Assembly: GCF_000717875.1 (NCBI RefSeq)
Contig: NZ_JOCT01000005.1
Coordinates: 62,001 to 126,000 of the forward strand
Source of the DNA: Streptomyces sp. NRRL S-455
GTDB taxonomy: Bacteria; Actinomycetota; Actinomycetes; Streptomycetales; Streptomycetaceae
Direction of reading: 5' to 3'
Length of the DNA: 64,000 nt
Part shown: positions 48,150 through 57,686 of the stretch, piece by piece
How the letters are laid out: every line of letters begins with the position of its first letter
How positions within the stretch are numbered: the first letter of the stretch is position 1
Notes under the pieces: generated by a model
Told to the model about the DNA's origin: nothing
The model's database searches: none
Seen by the model: the letters and a program-made list of their open reading frames with translations, nothing else
Position numbers and translations under genes: made by a program

Positions 48150-48990
48150 GGAACAGTCCCTCGTCCGCCGCGCCTGGTGTCGTTGGGTCAGTGGTCCGAT
48201 CCGCGGAGTCCTGCGGGGCTGTCCGCAAGGTGCCATGTGAGGAGATCGGTACGACTCCGAGGGCAAGCAGTTCCTCGAACGCGCTGGTCGCCGCCAGTTC
48301 ACGGACCTGGAGTTGGTACCGCGGGGACGTCCGGTACCAGCCGTCCTGTCCTGCACCCGCGACCGCCAGGAATCCCTGCTCGGTGAGGAAGTTGAGGGCC
48401 CTGGTGATCATGCCCTTCGTCGAGTTCATCGCCAGCCTGCCGTCCTTGGTCAGTGCCGCTTCCGGCCGACGGGCGTACGCAGTCCACACCTTCTCCAGCT
48501 CAGGTGAGTCGGTGGGGGTGTCCCCCCCGGCGTCCGCGGCAGCCGCCTTCTCACGCAGCCGGTCACACGTGTCGCGTACGGCCGTGTCCACGGCTTCGGC
48601 GCTGACACGCCCCGTGTAACCGTCGTTGGCCAAATCGTCGGGGCGCGGAAAAGCCAGGGCAGCAACCGCGAGATGAATGATGCCGTGCAGCAGTCTCTCG
48701 CCCTCGCCACGCTGTCTGGCGACCCTCACGTAGTCCTCGATCTTCGTCTCAAAGACCGAGTTCGGCAGCGCCGCCAAGGCCACACCGATGTCCTCGGTGG
48801 CACCGAGGACCTTGAGCCCGAGGCCCCGAGCCGTACGTTCCACCAGCCCCTGGAAGTCGCTCTCGGTTCGGTACCTGACCACCAGGTCCCGGTAGGCCCG
48901 ATCTTTGGCGGGCCGCTGCCGCGGACGCATGCCGAAGGCGATGAGCGTCGCGGCGTCCTCGGCGTCGTCCATCGTGATGACCGACGTCAC
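48142..48990 (-). CDS. jetB: JetB, MukE-like winged-helix subunit of a Wadjet-type system
   Basis: A 282-residue protein fitting JetB/MukE: an N-terminal helical region (RPAKDRAYRDLVVRYRTESD, GLGLKVLGATEDIGVALAAL), then winged-helix elements (TKGMITRALNFLTEQGFLAV) and an acidic tail. MukE-like subunits bind the kleisin JetA and bridge to the SMC heads. It overlaps the jetA stop by 4 bp (ATGA) and the jetC start by 8 bp. The extended tail beyond residue 255 is Pro/Thr/Asp-rich and probably disordered. Identification rests strongly on operon position. Confidence 0.83.
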   Translation of the reverse strand: MTSVITMDDAEDAATLIAFGMRPRQRPAKDRAYRDLVVRYRTESDFQGLVERTARGLGLKVLGATEDIGVALAALPNSVFETKIEDYVRVARQRGEGERLLHGIIHLAVAALAFPRPDDLANDGYTGRVSAEAVDTAVRDTCDRLREKAAAADAGGDTPTDSPELEKVWTAYARRPEAALTKDGRLAMNSTKGMITRALNFLTEQGFLAVAGAGQDGWYRTSPRYQLQVRELAATSAFEELLALGVVPISSHGTLRTAPQDSADRTTDPTTPGAADEGLFHV

Positions 48991-50468
48991 TCGTCAAACT
49001 CCTCGTCTCGCGAACCGTCGTCGTCCCACTCGCCCTCCGGCGCCTTCAAGCTCACCCGGGAGATGAGAAGTTCATCGCCACCCACCGAAGGACCGTCGAG
49101 TTCACCGACCGCCGGGACCGCGATCAGCACGCTGCTGTCGCCGCGGAGTATGGCTTCACTGAGAGCCGGACTGAACGCGTGTACGGCATCGTGCGACACA
49201 AGCCGCTCGACCATCGGTCCGTAGCTACGCGCCTCGCTCAGCAGGGCGCTCAAGGGCCGACTCTCGTCCACAGCCAGGTCGATGAGCTTTCCCGCGATGC
49301 GCTGGTCCGCTTCGCTGAATCGCGGGACATCCCCGTCTCGTCTCACATCGGGTACGGGCACGGCTCCGGCGTACACGCTGTCATCCGAACGCACCGTCAA
49401 CAGTCGACCCACGAGTGTGTTCAAGGAGGTCACCGCTGGCGGTGCGGGCGCCACCCCGAACCGAAAGAAGTCGGTCACCGGCGCCACGGCGAGGCCGACA
49501 GACATGCCGAGAAGCGGCACCAGCAGTTGGTTGAAGACATCGACCGCCGCGCGTTGGGGAGGCCCGGAGAATTGCTGGCGGTCCTGCTCCTCCCGGAACA
49601 GCGCTCCTGCGCCCTGCAATCTGGTCTGCAGCTGCATGTGCCGATGAATGCAGTCCCGAACAATGTCAACAAGCCCAGCTGCTTGCTGCTTCTTCCGCGC
49701 GTCACGCGCCCCATCACGGTGTTCGGTGATGTTGGTCAGGATGGCACTCTCGTGCCGGTACCGTGCCTCGATGTGCTCCAGCGCCTCCTCCAGCAGGGTG
49801 GGGACCTGCTGCTCCCAGTCGACTGTTCGCACGTCCCGCCGGGTGGCATCCAGATACTGCCGCAGGTACTCCCCGTATTGAACGGTCCGGTATCTGGCCT
49901 GCTCTGCGGCGAGTTTCGCATCTTCCAACCGACCGCGGGTGATGAGGTATTCGAGCTTGTGCTCGGCGGCTACCTGCGCTGACTCCACATCCGTGTCAAG
50001 CGCACCCACCAGAACGTTGATGGCTTCGTCTGTAACCCGTAAGTACACCTGCCCGTCGGAGGTGGAGTGCTCCACGAGCAGTTTGAAGTCGAAGTCGTAG
50101 CGGCTGTAGGCGCCTTCCCCATCCACCCGTCCGTACGTCCAGGTGAACCCTCGGTCGAGGGTACCGATGTTGATGAGTTTATGGAGCACCCACTCGGCTA
50201 CGGCGCGATGCTCGTGCCCCCGCTGCTCCGGTACCTGGACAGCAGCAAAGTGACTGACCTGTTCGATGACCTTGGCGTGCTCCGCCCCTCTGTCGAAGTC
50301 CATGGCCATCGCGACCTGGTCGATGGTGTGCAGGGCGAGCTCCACCATGTGGTACGGACGGGCATCGACGCGCCCCAGGCTGCCCTTGTTGTCCTCCAGA
50401 GCCTGGAGTGGCGCTGTGCAGGCCAGTGCTTTTACCCTGCGGACGAGCCCGTCATCCGGCATGTTCAC
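48987..50468 (-). CDS. jetA: JetA, kleisin (MukF-like) subunit of a Wadjet-type system
   Basis: A 493-residue protein with the JetA pattern: an N-terminal winged-helix dimer region (ARPYHMVELALHTIDQVAMA), a middle helical stretch rich in charged residues (HKLEYLITRGRLEDAKLAAE, EEALEHIEARYRHESAILTN) that would wrap the SMC, and a C-terminal winged part with an acidic end (EWDDDGSRDEEFDE). As kleisin it joins the two JetC heads. The start GTG 50468 is chosen because GGAG lies 6 bp ahead; the ATG at 50462 has poorer spacing. Codon 143 is TTA (50040-50042). It is the first gene of the operon, so its leader region carries the promoter. Subtype was not assignable by eye. Confidence 0.83.
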   Translation of the reverse strand: MNMPDDGLVRRVKALACTAPLQALEDNKGSLGRVDARPYHMVELALHTIDQVAMAMDFDRGAEHAKVIEQVSHFAAVQVPEQRGHEHRAVAEWVLHKLINIGTLDRGFTWTYGRVDGEGAYSRYDFDFKLLVEHSTSDGQVYLRVTDEAINVLVGALDTDVESAQVAAEHKLEYLITRGRLEDAKLAAEQARYRTVQYGEYLRQYLDATRRDVRTVDWEQQVPTLLEEALEHIEARYRHESAILTNITEHRDGARDARKKQQAAGLVDIVRDCIHRHMQLQTRLQGAGALFREEQDRQQFSGPPQRAAVDVFNQLLVPLLGMSVGLAVAPVTDFFRFGVAPAPPAVTSLNTLVGRLLTVRSDDSVYAGAVPVPDVRRDGDVPRFSEADQRIAGKLIDLAVDESRPLSALLSEARSYGPMVERLVSHDAVHAFSPALSEAILRGDSSVLIAVPAVGELDGPSVGGDELLISRVSLKAPEGEWDDDGSRDEEFDE

Positions 50469-51082
50469 GGATGACTCCGCCGATTCACCACGCACAGCAG
50501 GCACTGTAACTATGCGCCGACCCACTCGGGCGAGAAACGCGTCGTTTCAGTCCTCCAGGCGAACGACCACTTTCTCTGCTGGGCCCGGTGCGAGGCCGCG
50601 CCCGCTCTCTCCGCCGCAGCACCGGCCCCGGCAGGATCTGCAACCCGAAACTCCGGCACCGCCGTGAATGGGAAAACCTGTCGGCTGGCATGCAAGTGCC
50701 CAGCGGTCGACGGCCCTGAGGCTCGACTACTTGAGGAATACCCCGGATCGGACGTCGATGATCGCGAGGCATCTCGACGAACCTCAGGCACCCGCTCTCG
50801 ACTCACTGAAGCAGCATTGCCCATCACGACGACCGTCTTCGAGCGAAGGATCGTCGTCCCACAACGGGGATCCCAGCTACCTGACATTCAGTCAGGAAGG
50901 GCGTCATCTGAGCGTCGGCTCACCCAAGGCCACGGTGACACTGCCACTAGCTGGAGCGCCACATCACCATAACCGTGCAGGTCACGCCGCCTCTGGCAAG
51001 CACACGGCCCGCTCGACCTGTTGGCCAGCGGGAAACAGGTCGAGCGACATGCCCGGACTGCAGATCCCCAGGTCAACGCCTG
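50469..51082. other. Gene-free region with the jet operon promoter
   Basis: A 614-bp spacer between jetA and the RNA methyltransferase, with no frame on either strand that reads as a known family; short open frames near 50510-50970 look random. The jet promoter must lie just above 50468 on the minus strand. No invader-type repeats or att sites were spotted. Confidence 0.45.
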
Positions 51083-52402
51083 TTACTTCACCGGCTCCAA
51101 AATCGCGACACACTCCACATGATGCGTCATCGGAAACAGATCGAACGCCCGAAGCGTCCGCACCCGGTACCCCCCGTCCCGGAAGTACCCCAAGTCCCGA
51201 GCCAACGCCGCCGGATCACACGCCACATACGCGATCCGACGCGCCCCCAGCGAAGCCAGATGCTCCACCGTCTTCCGCCCGGCCCCCGCCCGCGGCGGGT
51301 CGAGCACGATCAGGTCGACCTCCGTGATGCCCGTCCGCGGCAGCACGCTCTCGACCTTGCCCTGTTCGATGCGCACACGGTCGAAGTCGGCGAGGTTGTG
51401 CCGCGCGTCCTCCACCGCCCGCTTGCCGGACTCGATGCCGAGGACCGCGCCCTGCTCGCCGACCCGGTCGGCGAGGGCGCCGGCGAACAGGCCGACGCCG
51501 CAGTAGAGGTCGAGGGCCATGTCGCCCTTGCGCGGGAGCAGGCCCTGCATGACGGCGGTCACCAGGGTGTCCGCGGCCTTCGGGTGGACCTGCCAGAAGC
51601 CGCCGTTGCCGACCCGGTGGGTCCGGCCGTCCGCGCGCTCGCGGACGAAGGGGCGGCCGTGGACGCGGTGGACGCCGCCGGAGCGCTCGTCGACGCGCAG
51701 GACGGACACCGGGCGGTCCAGTTCGACCAGCGGGAGGCGGGCGCCCGGCTTCGGTGTGAGCACCACCTGGCGGTCCTGCGAGCCCGTCGCCGCGATCGCC
51801 TCGACGGAGTCCATGCCGGTCCAGTCGCGCTTCTCGATACCGAGCTCGCTGACGCCCTCCGCGGCGATCATGCAGTGGTCGATCGGCTCGACCTCGTGCG
51901 AGCGGTGCCGGCGCAGACCGGCGCGGCCGTCGGCGGTGACGGCGTACTGGACGCGGGTACGCCAGGCCGGCACCTGCCCCGCGGGCACCTTGTCGCCCTC
52001 GGCGGGCACCACCGTGCCGTCCCAGCCGGCTTCCTCCGGCGTGAGCCCGGCGAGGTGCTGGAGCTGCTCGGCGATGACGTCGGCCTTCAGGCGGCGCTGC
52101 GCGCCGGGCTTGGCGTGCTGCCAGTCGCAGCCGCCGCAGCGGCCGGGCCCGGCGAAGGGGCACGGGGCGTCGATGCGGTCCTTGGAGGCGTCGAGCACCT
52201 CCACCGCGTCCGCGCGCAGGAACCGCGCGCCCTGCTCGCCCTCGGTCACCCGCGCCACGACCCGCTCACCGGGCAGGGCGTGCCGTACGAACAGCACCTG
52301 GCCCTCGGACGTGCGGGCGATGCAGTGACCGCCGTGGGCGACGGGGCCGACCTCGACCTCGTACTCCTCCCCCACCAGCGACTTCCTCGGTTCTGCCTGC
52401 AT
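51083..52402 (-). CDS. TRAM-domain class I RNA methyltransferase (RumA/TrmA family, m5U)
   Basis: A 439-residue RNA uracil-C5 methyltransferase. An N-terminal TRAM domain (GEEYEVEVGPVAHGGHCIAR) is followed by a Cys cluster for the iron-sulfur site (APCPFAGPGRCGGCDWQH), a SAM domain (ALDLYCGVGLFAGAL) and the catalytic Cys in IAYVACDPAALARDL, with DLFPMTHHVECVAIL at the end. It methylates U in 23S rRNA or tRNA; the exact site is unknown. The ATG at 52402 gives the native start. It is adjacent to a KimA-like transporter, matching the Rv2689c-Rv2690c order. Confidence 0.92.
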   Translation of the reverse strand: MQAEPRKSLVGEEYEVEVGPVAHGGHCIARTSEGQVLFVRHALPGERVVARVTEGEQGARFLRADAVEVLDASKDRIDAPCPFAGPGRCGGCDWQHAKPGAQRRLKADVIAEQLQHLAGLTPEEAGWDGTVVPAEGDKVPAGQVPAWRTRVQYAVTADGRAGLRRHRSHEVEPIDHCMIAAEGVSELGIEKRDWTGMDSVEAIAATGSQDRQVVLTPKPGARLPLVELDRPVSVLRVDERSGGVHRVHGRPFVRERADGRTHRVGNGGFWQVHPKAADTLVTAVMQGLLPRKGDMALDLYCGVGLFAGALADRVGEQGAVLGIESGKRAVEDARHNLADFDRVRIEQGKVESVLPRTGITEVDLIVLDPPRAGAGRKTVEHLASLGARRIAYVACDPAALARDLGYFRDGGYRVRTLRAFDLFPMTHHVECVAILEPVK

Positions 52403-52523
52403 GGCGGGGTGACTCCAAAACGCGTGAGGGGCAAGGGCCGTACGGAGTACGGCCGGACAACAGCCCACCAGTCTACGTGGCTGCCGTCCGGCCGTTTCAC
52501 ACGAGTTCACATGAGCCGTCGCC

Positions 52524-54575
52524 TCACGACTTGTGCTCGGAGGACTCCTTCGGCCGGACCTGCGCCGGCCCTCGCCGCACCGAGCCGGGCGCGTTCCAGT
52601 CCTGCTGCCTGCGGGCCCGCCGCTTGGCCGCCTCGGAGGACTGGAGCTGGTACGGCACCGAGGTCACCATGATCCCCGGTGTGAACAGGAGCCGGCCCTT
52701 CAGCCGCAGGGCGCTCTGGTTGTGCAGCAGGTGCTCGTACCAGTGACCGACGACGTACTCGGGGATGATCACGGAGACCGCGTCGCGCGGCGACTCCTTG
52801 CGCAGGCTCTTGACGTACTCGATGATCGGCCGCGTGATCTCGCGGTAGGGCGAGTCCAGGACCTTCAGCGGTACGTCGATGCCGCGCCGGTTCCACTCCT
52901 CCTGGAGCGCCTTGGTCTCGGCCGGGTCGACGTTGACGCTCAGGGCCTCCAGCGTGTCCGAGCGCATCAGCTTGGCGTAGGCGAGGGCGCGCAGCGTCGG
53001 GCGGTGGATCTTGGAGATCAGGACGACGGAGTGGACGCGGGAGGGCCGTACGCTGTCGTCGCTCGGGCCCTCGGGGGCGGCGATCTCCTCGGCGACCCGG
53101 TCGTAGTGCTTACGGATGGCCGTCATCGTCGCGTAGAAGATCACCATGCCGAGCAGGGCGACCCAGGCGCCGTGCGTGAACTTCGTGCCGAGGACGACGA
53201 CGAGTACGAGGCCGGTGAAGAAGGCGCCGAAGGTGTTGATGGCGCGCGAGCGGATCATGTGGCGGCGCTTGGCCTGGTCCGTCTCGGTGGCCAGGTGGCG
53301 GTTCCAGTGCCTGACCATGCCGGTCTGGCTGAGCGTGAAGGACACGAACACGCCGACGATGTAGAGCTGGATCAGGCGGGTGGAGTCGGCGCCGTAGATC
53401 CACACCAGCAGTGCGGCGGCGCCCGCGAGGAGCACGATGCCGTTGGAGAAGGCCAGGCGGTCGCCGCGGGTGTGCAGCTGGCGCGGCAGGTAGCGGTCCT
53501 GGGCGAGGATCGAGCCGAGCAGCGGGAAGCCGTTGTAGGCGGTGTTCGCGGCGAGGAACAGGACCAGCGCGGTGGCCGCGGCCAGGATGATGAACAGGAA
53601 GCTGCCCTTGCCGAAGACGGCTTCGGCGACCTGGGAGATCACCGGGTTCTGGACGTAGTCCGGGCCGAGCGGGACGCCGTTGTGGACGAGGTCCGTGGCC
53701 GGGTGCTCGGCCATGCGGACGTCACTCGCCATGGCGAGGCCGATGATGCCGCAGAACATGGTGACGGCCAGCAGACCCATCAGCGCGAGGGTGGTCGCGG
53801 CGTTCTTCGACTTGGGCTTGCGGAAGGCCGGGACGCCGTTGGAGATCGCCTCGACGCCGGTGAGGGCGGCGCAGCCGGAGGAGAAGGCACGCAGGAGGAG
53901 GAAGACTAGGGCGAAGCCGGCCAGCCCCTGCTGCTCGGGCTTGATGACGTAGTCCGCGGTCGGTGCCCGCATGGTGTCGTCCAGGACCAGTCCGCGGAAG
54001 GCGCCCCAGGCGATCATGGTGAAGACGCCCGCGACGAAGATGTAGGTCGGAATCGCGAACAGCGAGCCCGACTCCTTCACTCCGCGCAGGTTCATCAGTG
54101 TCAGCAGCACGATGACGGCGATCGCACAGAGGACCTTGTGCTCGACCACGAACGGGATCGCGGAGCCCAGGTTCTCGATGCCGGAGGAGATCGACACCGC
54201 GACGGTGAGGACGTAGTCGACGAGCAGCGCGCTGGCGACCGTGAGGCCTGCCTTGGGGCCGAGGTTGGTGTTCGCCACCTCGTAGTCGCCGCCGCCGCTG
54301 GGATAGGCGTGCACGTTCTGCCGGTACGAGGCCACCACGGTGAACATCAGCACGACGACCGCGACGGCGATCCACGGACTGAAGTGGTACGCCGTCACTC
54401 CCGCGATCGACAGGACCAGCAGGACCTCGCCGGGCGCGTACGCGACGGAGGACAGCGGGTCGGAGGCGAAGACGGGGAGTGCGATGCGCTTAGGCAGGAG
54501 CGTTTCGCCCAGCCTGTCGCTGCGCAGTGCGCGCCCGATCAGGATCCGTTTGGGCACGTCGGTCAGTTTGGACAC
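52524..54575 (-). CDS. APC-superfamily KimA/KupA-like potassium transporter
   Basis: A 683-residue membrane protein with about 12 helices (residues 40-470) and a soluble C-terminal domain (about 490-683). The opening LLPKRIALPVFASDPLSSVA and the SSVAYAPGEVLL helix are hallmarks of the YdaO/KimA group of high-affinity K+ symporters; the tail RVHSVVLISKIHRPTLRAL is the conserved cytoplasmic (cyclic di-AMP-type) domain region. Potassium uptake fits the two TrkA-like proteins and KdpDE nearby. The GTG at 54575 (VSKLTDVPKR) is preferred over GTG 54614. No ydaO riboswitch was evident upstream. Confidence 0.87.
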   Translation of the reverse strand: MSKLTDVPKRILIGRALRSDRLGETLLPKRIALPVFASDPLSSVAYAPGEVLLVLSIAGVTAYHFSPWIAVAVVVLMFTVVASYRQNVHAYPSGGGDYEVANTNLGPKAGLTVASALLVDYVLTVAVSISSGIENLGSAIPFVVEHKVLCAIAVIVLLTLMNLRGVKESGSLFAIPTYIFVAGVFTMIAWGAFRGLVLDDTMRAPTADYVIKPEQQGLAGFALVFLLLRAFSSGCAALTGVEAISNGVPAFRKPKSKNAATTLALMGLLAVTMFCGIIGLAMASDVRMAEHPATDLVHNGVPLGPDYVQNPVISQVAEAVFGKGSFLFIILAAATALVLFLAANTAYNGFPLLGSILAQDRYLPRQLHTRGDRLAFSNGIVLLAGAAALLVWIYGADSTRLIQLYIVGVFVSFTLSQTGMVRHWNRHLATETDQAKRRHMIRSRAINTFGAFFTGLVLVVVLGTKFTHGAWVALLGMVIFYATMTAIRKHYDRVAEEIAAPEGPSDDSVRPSRVHSVVLISKIHRPTLRALAYAKLMRSDTLEALSVNVDPAETKALQEEWNRRGIDVPLKVLDSPYREITRPIIEYVKSLRKESPRDAVSVIIPEYVVGHWYEHLLHNQSALRLKGRLLFTPGIMVTSVPYQLQSSEAAKRRARRQQDWNAPGSVRRGPAQVRPKESSEHKS

Positions 54576-54754
54576 AACAGAGGATCGTAAGCGTTCGATC
54601 GCGGGCTCGACCACCCGCCACCCCTCATCGTGTTCCGTCTGCTCTCCGAGTGAATTCAGGGGCGGGTGCGGATGCGGATTCCGCAGGTCACCCGCTTCAC
54701 ATGCCTATATGACTAAGCCCTGTCCGCTTCGCCCGTCGCCACTCCGGAGGTTCC

Positions 54755-54937
54755 ATGCACCCGACCGCAGAGCTGATCGGCGCAGCGGCCGCACTGGTTG
54801 TCCTCGGAATCCTCACGTTGGCGAGTGTGCGGAGCATCGGCCGCCGCAGGGAAGCACCCCCGGGCGAGCACGAGGAGGACGTGGCCATGACCAGGCACCA
54901 CCGCCGGTTCTCGTCCGTGCTCGCACCACAGCAGTGA
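54755..54937 (+). CDS. Small single-span membrane protein of unknown function
   Basis: A 60-residue protein with one N-terminal membrane helix (ELIGAAAALVVLGILTLASV) and a basic tail with an unusual FSSVLAPQQ end. GGAGG lies 4 bp before the ATG, which is the main argument that it is real. No family was recognised. It is divergent from the K+ transporter gene and stands 64 bp before the convergent PfkB kinase stop. Confidence 0.5.
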   Translation: MHPTAELIGAAAALVVLGILTLASVRSIGRRREAPPGEHEEDVAMTRHHRRFSSVLAPQQ

Positions 54938-55001
54938 GAAGACGAACTGCTCAGGGGGCTCCCCACGACCTTGAAGTCCGCAGGGGGCATCGAGCTCAAC
55001 A

Positions 55002-55946
55002 TCACGAGCTTCGCTCGCACGGCCGGTTTCCGACGCCGGCCCGCTCCAGTTCCGCCACCCGGCCGCGCAGTTCCTCCCGCCCTATGGCCGCCGCCCGGGT
55101 CGACGGGACCGTGCAGGCGTACGCGCCGGCCACCGTGCCGTACAGGGCGCACCGGTGGGGTGGCTCGGCGTTCAGCCAGGCGTGCAGGAAGGCGGCGGCG
55201 AAGGCGTCGCCCGCGCCGTTGGAGTCGACCACCGGGGCCGGAGGCGGGGCGGCGGGTACGTGGGTCAGGTCGCCGTCGGCCAGCAGGTACGCCCCGTCCG
55301 CCCCGGCGGTGGCGACGACCGCCCGGGCCCGGCCCCGCTCGGCGATCCGCCGCATGGTGCGCTCCGGGTCGGCCAGTGCCGCGCTGGACAGGAACACCAG
55401 GTCGGCCTGGTGGGCGAAGGGTTCGTGGTAGGGGTTGGCCCCGTCCCAGTCGTGCAGGTCGGTCGAGATCGTGATGCCGCTCTCGCGCAGGGCGGGCAGC
55501 GCGTGGGCGCACGGCTGGGTGATGACCACGTGGGCGTGCCGGCTGGCGGCCGCGAGCTGTCGCAGCGTGGCCTCGGGCAGCCGGTCCGTGTCTGCGGCGC
55601 GCGTGGCGTCGTAGAGGGACACGCGTCTGCCGTCGGGGCCGACGAGGTTGACCGCGCGCTTGGTACCGAGCGGCTGGGGGACGGCGGTGAGGGCGACGCC
55701 GTGGTCGCGGTGCAGGGTGCGGACCAGGTCGCCCTCGGGGTCGTCGCCCAGCATGTCGAGGTGGTGTGTGCGCAGCCCCAGCGCGTTCGTCCCGAGGGCG
55801 AAGAAGTCGCCGCTCTGGCCGGCCCGCGTCACGATCCCCGGCCGGATCATGTGGCTGTCAGCGAGTGGCACGGGCAGTTCGGGCACGTGCACGATCGTGT
55901 CCACACCCGCGCCGCCCAGGACGAGAACGTCGATCTCGGTGCTCAT
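55002..55946 (-). CDS. PfkB-family carbohydrate kinase
   Basis: A 314-residue ribokinase-fold sugar kinase. Signatures: VLVLGGAGVDTIVHVPELP at the start, the di-Gly GQSGDFFALGTNALGLRTH substrate region and PfkB signature 2 DSNGAGDAFAAAFLHAW with the catalytic Asp. The substrate sugar or nucleoside is unknown. It starts at ATG 55946 with GGAGGA 7 bp ahead; the frame stays open upstream but no start fits there. It is divergent from ceoB by 295 bp and does not belong to the conserved mycobacterial order, so it is an insertion. Confidence 0.9.
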   Translation of the reverse strand: MSTEIDVLVLGGAGVDTIVHVPELPVPLADSHMIRPGIVTRAGQSGDFFALGTNALGLRTHHLDMLGDDPEGDLVRTLHRDHGVALTAVPQPLGTKRAVNLVGPDGRRVSLYDATRAADTDRLPEATLRQLAAASRHAHVVITQPCAHALPALRESGITISTDLHDWDGANPYHEPFAHQADLVFLSSAALADPERTMRRIAERGRARAVVATAGADGAYLLADGDLTHVPAAPPPAPVVDSNGAGDAFAAAFLHAWLNAEPPHRCALYGTVAGAYACTVPSTRAAAIGREELRGRVAELERAGVGNRPCERSS

Positions 55947-56241
55947 GGCGTATTCCTCCCCCGTCGATACCCCGGCACAAGCCCTGCCCAGGGGCCGGCA
56001 CGGCCACACCCCGCCCTGGCAGGGCCCTGGGCAATCCCCTGGACTTTGCCGATACGTTGGACTCGGGCGGCCGAACGCGGGAGCACCGGACCCGAGGGAC
56101 GTCATGGCGTGATCCCACCGGCATGATGTTGCATGGCGGTGCGCACTCAGGCCGCGACGTGGTGCCTGGCGAGCCGAAAGAGAGACATGAGCACGACAGT
56201 CATGAAGGTCAGAGGGCCTGCAGGAAGCGCGGTGTGACGCG

Positions 56242-56913
56242 ATGCATATTGTCATCATGGGCTGCGGACGGGTGGGATCCGCCCTGGCCCAGAACCTGGA
56301 GCAACAGGGCCACACGGTCGCCGTGGTCGACCAGGACCCCACCGCCTTCCGCCGCCTGGGGTCGTCCTTCGGCGGCCGCCGGGTGACCGGGGTCGGCTTC
56401 GACCAGGACACCCTGCGCGAGGCGGGCATCGAGGAGGCCGGCGCCTTCGCGGCCGTCTCCAGCGGCGACAACTCCAACATCATCGCGGCGCGCGTCGCCC
56501 GCGAGATGTTCGGTATCGAGAACGTCGCCGCCCGCATCTACGACCCCCGGCGCGCCGAGGTCTACCAGCGCCTGGGCATCCCCACCGTCGCGACCGTCCG
56601 CTGGACGGCCGACCAGATGCTGCGCCGTCTGCTCCCCTCCGGAGCCGAGCCGCTGTGGCGCGATCCCACCGGCGGCGTCCAGCTCGCCGAGGTGCACACC
56701 TCCACCGCCTGGGTCGGCCACAAGATCAGCCGGCTCCAGGAGGAGACCGGCGTGCGCGTGGCGTTCCTGACCCGGCTCGGCGAGGCGGTCCTGCCCACCT
56801 CGCAGACGGTCTTGCAGGAGGGCGACCTGGTGCACGTGATGATGCGTACCGACGAGGTCGACACGGTCGAGGCGGCGTTCGCCAAGGGTCCCGAAGAGGA
56901 GGGCGGTCACTGA
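56242..56913 (+). CDS. ceoB: TrkA/RCK-family potassium uptake regulatory protein (CeoB-like)
   Basis: A 223-residue RCK protein: an NAD-binding Rossmann domain with IVIMGCGRVGSALAQNLEQQ and a Glu/Asp at VAVVDQDP, then an RCK-C domain (EVHTSTAWVGHKISRLQEET). It forms the cytoplasmic gating ring of Trk/Ktr-type K+ uptake. The stop codon overlaps the next gene (TGATG). The order two TrkA-like genes next to a KimA-like gene and DUF3159 mirrors mycobacterial ceoB-ceoC. No TrkH/KtrB pore gene is in the window. Confidence 0.92.
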   Translation: MHIVIMGCGRVGSALAQNLEQQGHTVAVVDQDPTAFRRLGSSFGGRRVTGVGFDQDTLREAGIEEAGAFAAVSSGDNSNIIAARVAREMFGIENVAARIYDPRRAEVYQRLGIPTVATVRWTADQMLRRLLPSGAEPLWRDPTGGVQLAEVHTSTAWVGHKISRLQEETGVRVAFLTRLGEAVLPTSQTVLQEGDLVHVMMRTDEVDTVEAAFAKGPEEEGGH

Positions 56914-57590
56914 TGAGGGTCGCCATTGCCGGAGCCGGCGCGGTCGGCCGCTCGATCGCGGCCGAACTGCTGGAGAACGGCCACGAGGTCCTGCTGATCG
57001 ACAAGGCGCCGACCGCCATCTCGGTCGAACGCGTCCCGCAGGCCGAGTGGCTGCTCGCCGACGCCTGCGAGATCACGTCCCTGGACGAGGCGGCGCTCCA
57101 GCGCTGCAACGTCGTCATCGCCGCGACCGGTGACGACAAGGTGAACCTCGTCGTCTCGCTCCTGGCCAAGACGGAGTACGGCGTTCCGCGGGTGGTCGCC
57201 CGGGTGAACAACCCGAAGAACGAGTGGCTGTTCAACGAGTCCTGGGGCGTGGACGTCGCCGTCTCCACGCCGCGACTGATGTCGGCCCTGGTCGAGGAGG
57301 CGGTGAGCGTGGGCGATCTGGTCCGTCTGCTCCGCTTCAGCCACGGCGACGCCAACCTGGTCGAGCTGACCCTGCCGGAGGAGTCGGCCCTGGCCGGCAC
57401 GCGGGTCGGGGCCGTCGAGTGGCCCGAGGACACGTCGCTGGTCACGATCATCCGCGGCACCCGCGTCCTGACCCCCTCCCGGGAGGACTCCCTGGAGGCG
57501 GGCGACGAACTCCTCTTCGTGGCCGCGCAGGCGCGTGAGGAGCAGCTGGAGGACCTGCTGTCCGTACGGCGGGACGGCGCGGGCAGCTGA
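56913..57590 (+). CDS. ceoC: TrkA/RCK-family potassium uptake regulatory protein (CeoC-like)
   Basis: A 225-residue second RCK protein: RVAIAGAGAVGRSIAAELLE Rossmann turn, VLLIDKAP acidic end, and RCK-C (VELTLPEESALAGTRVGAVE). It probably forms a heteromeric ring with the preceding protein. Start ATG 56913 overlaps the preceding TGA by one base, with GGAGG 11 bp upstream. A perfect terminator follows 24 bp after the stop. Confidence 0.92.
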   Translation: MRVAIAGAGAVGRSIAAELLENGHEVLLIDKAPTAISVERVPQAEWLLADACEITSLDEAALQRCNVVIAATGDDKVNLVVSLLAKTEYGVPRVVARVNNPKNEWLFNESWGVDVAVSTPRLMSALVEEAVSVGDLVRLLRFSHGDANLVELTLPEESALAGTRVGAVEWPEDTSLVTIIRGTRVLTPSREDSLEAGDELLFVAAQAREEQLEDLLSVRRDGAGS

Positions 57591-57614
57591 GCGGGGCCCT
57601 GCGGGGCACACGGA

Positions 57615-57644
57615 AGGGGCGTCCTGGGTTCTCAGGACGCCCCT
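57615..57644. terminator. Perfect stem-loop after the ceoBC pair
   Basis: Arms 57615-57626 and 57633-57644 (AGGGGCGTCCTG / CAGGACGCCCCT), 12 bp, 6-nt loop, followed by GTCTCTTGCTT. It sits between the ceoC stop and the convergent DUF3159 stop and can serve both. Confidence 0.85.
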
Positions 57645-57686
57645 GTCTCTTGCTTCACTTATCGAGTCCGGCGCACATGCCGGGCA

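Noticed and set aside
48150..48356. N-terminal extension of JetC to 48356
   Set aside because: Overlaps jetB in another frame, has no ribosome site and no SMC features; MYELSRVLL at 48149 is the natural start.
50510..51327. Possible small genes (DUF397 type) upstream of jetA
   Set aside because: None of the frames has the family's WxKSSxS pattern or a ribosome site; called gene-free.
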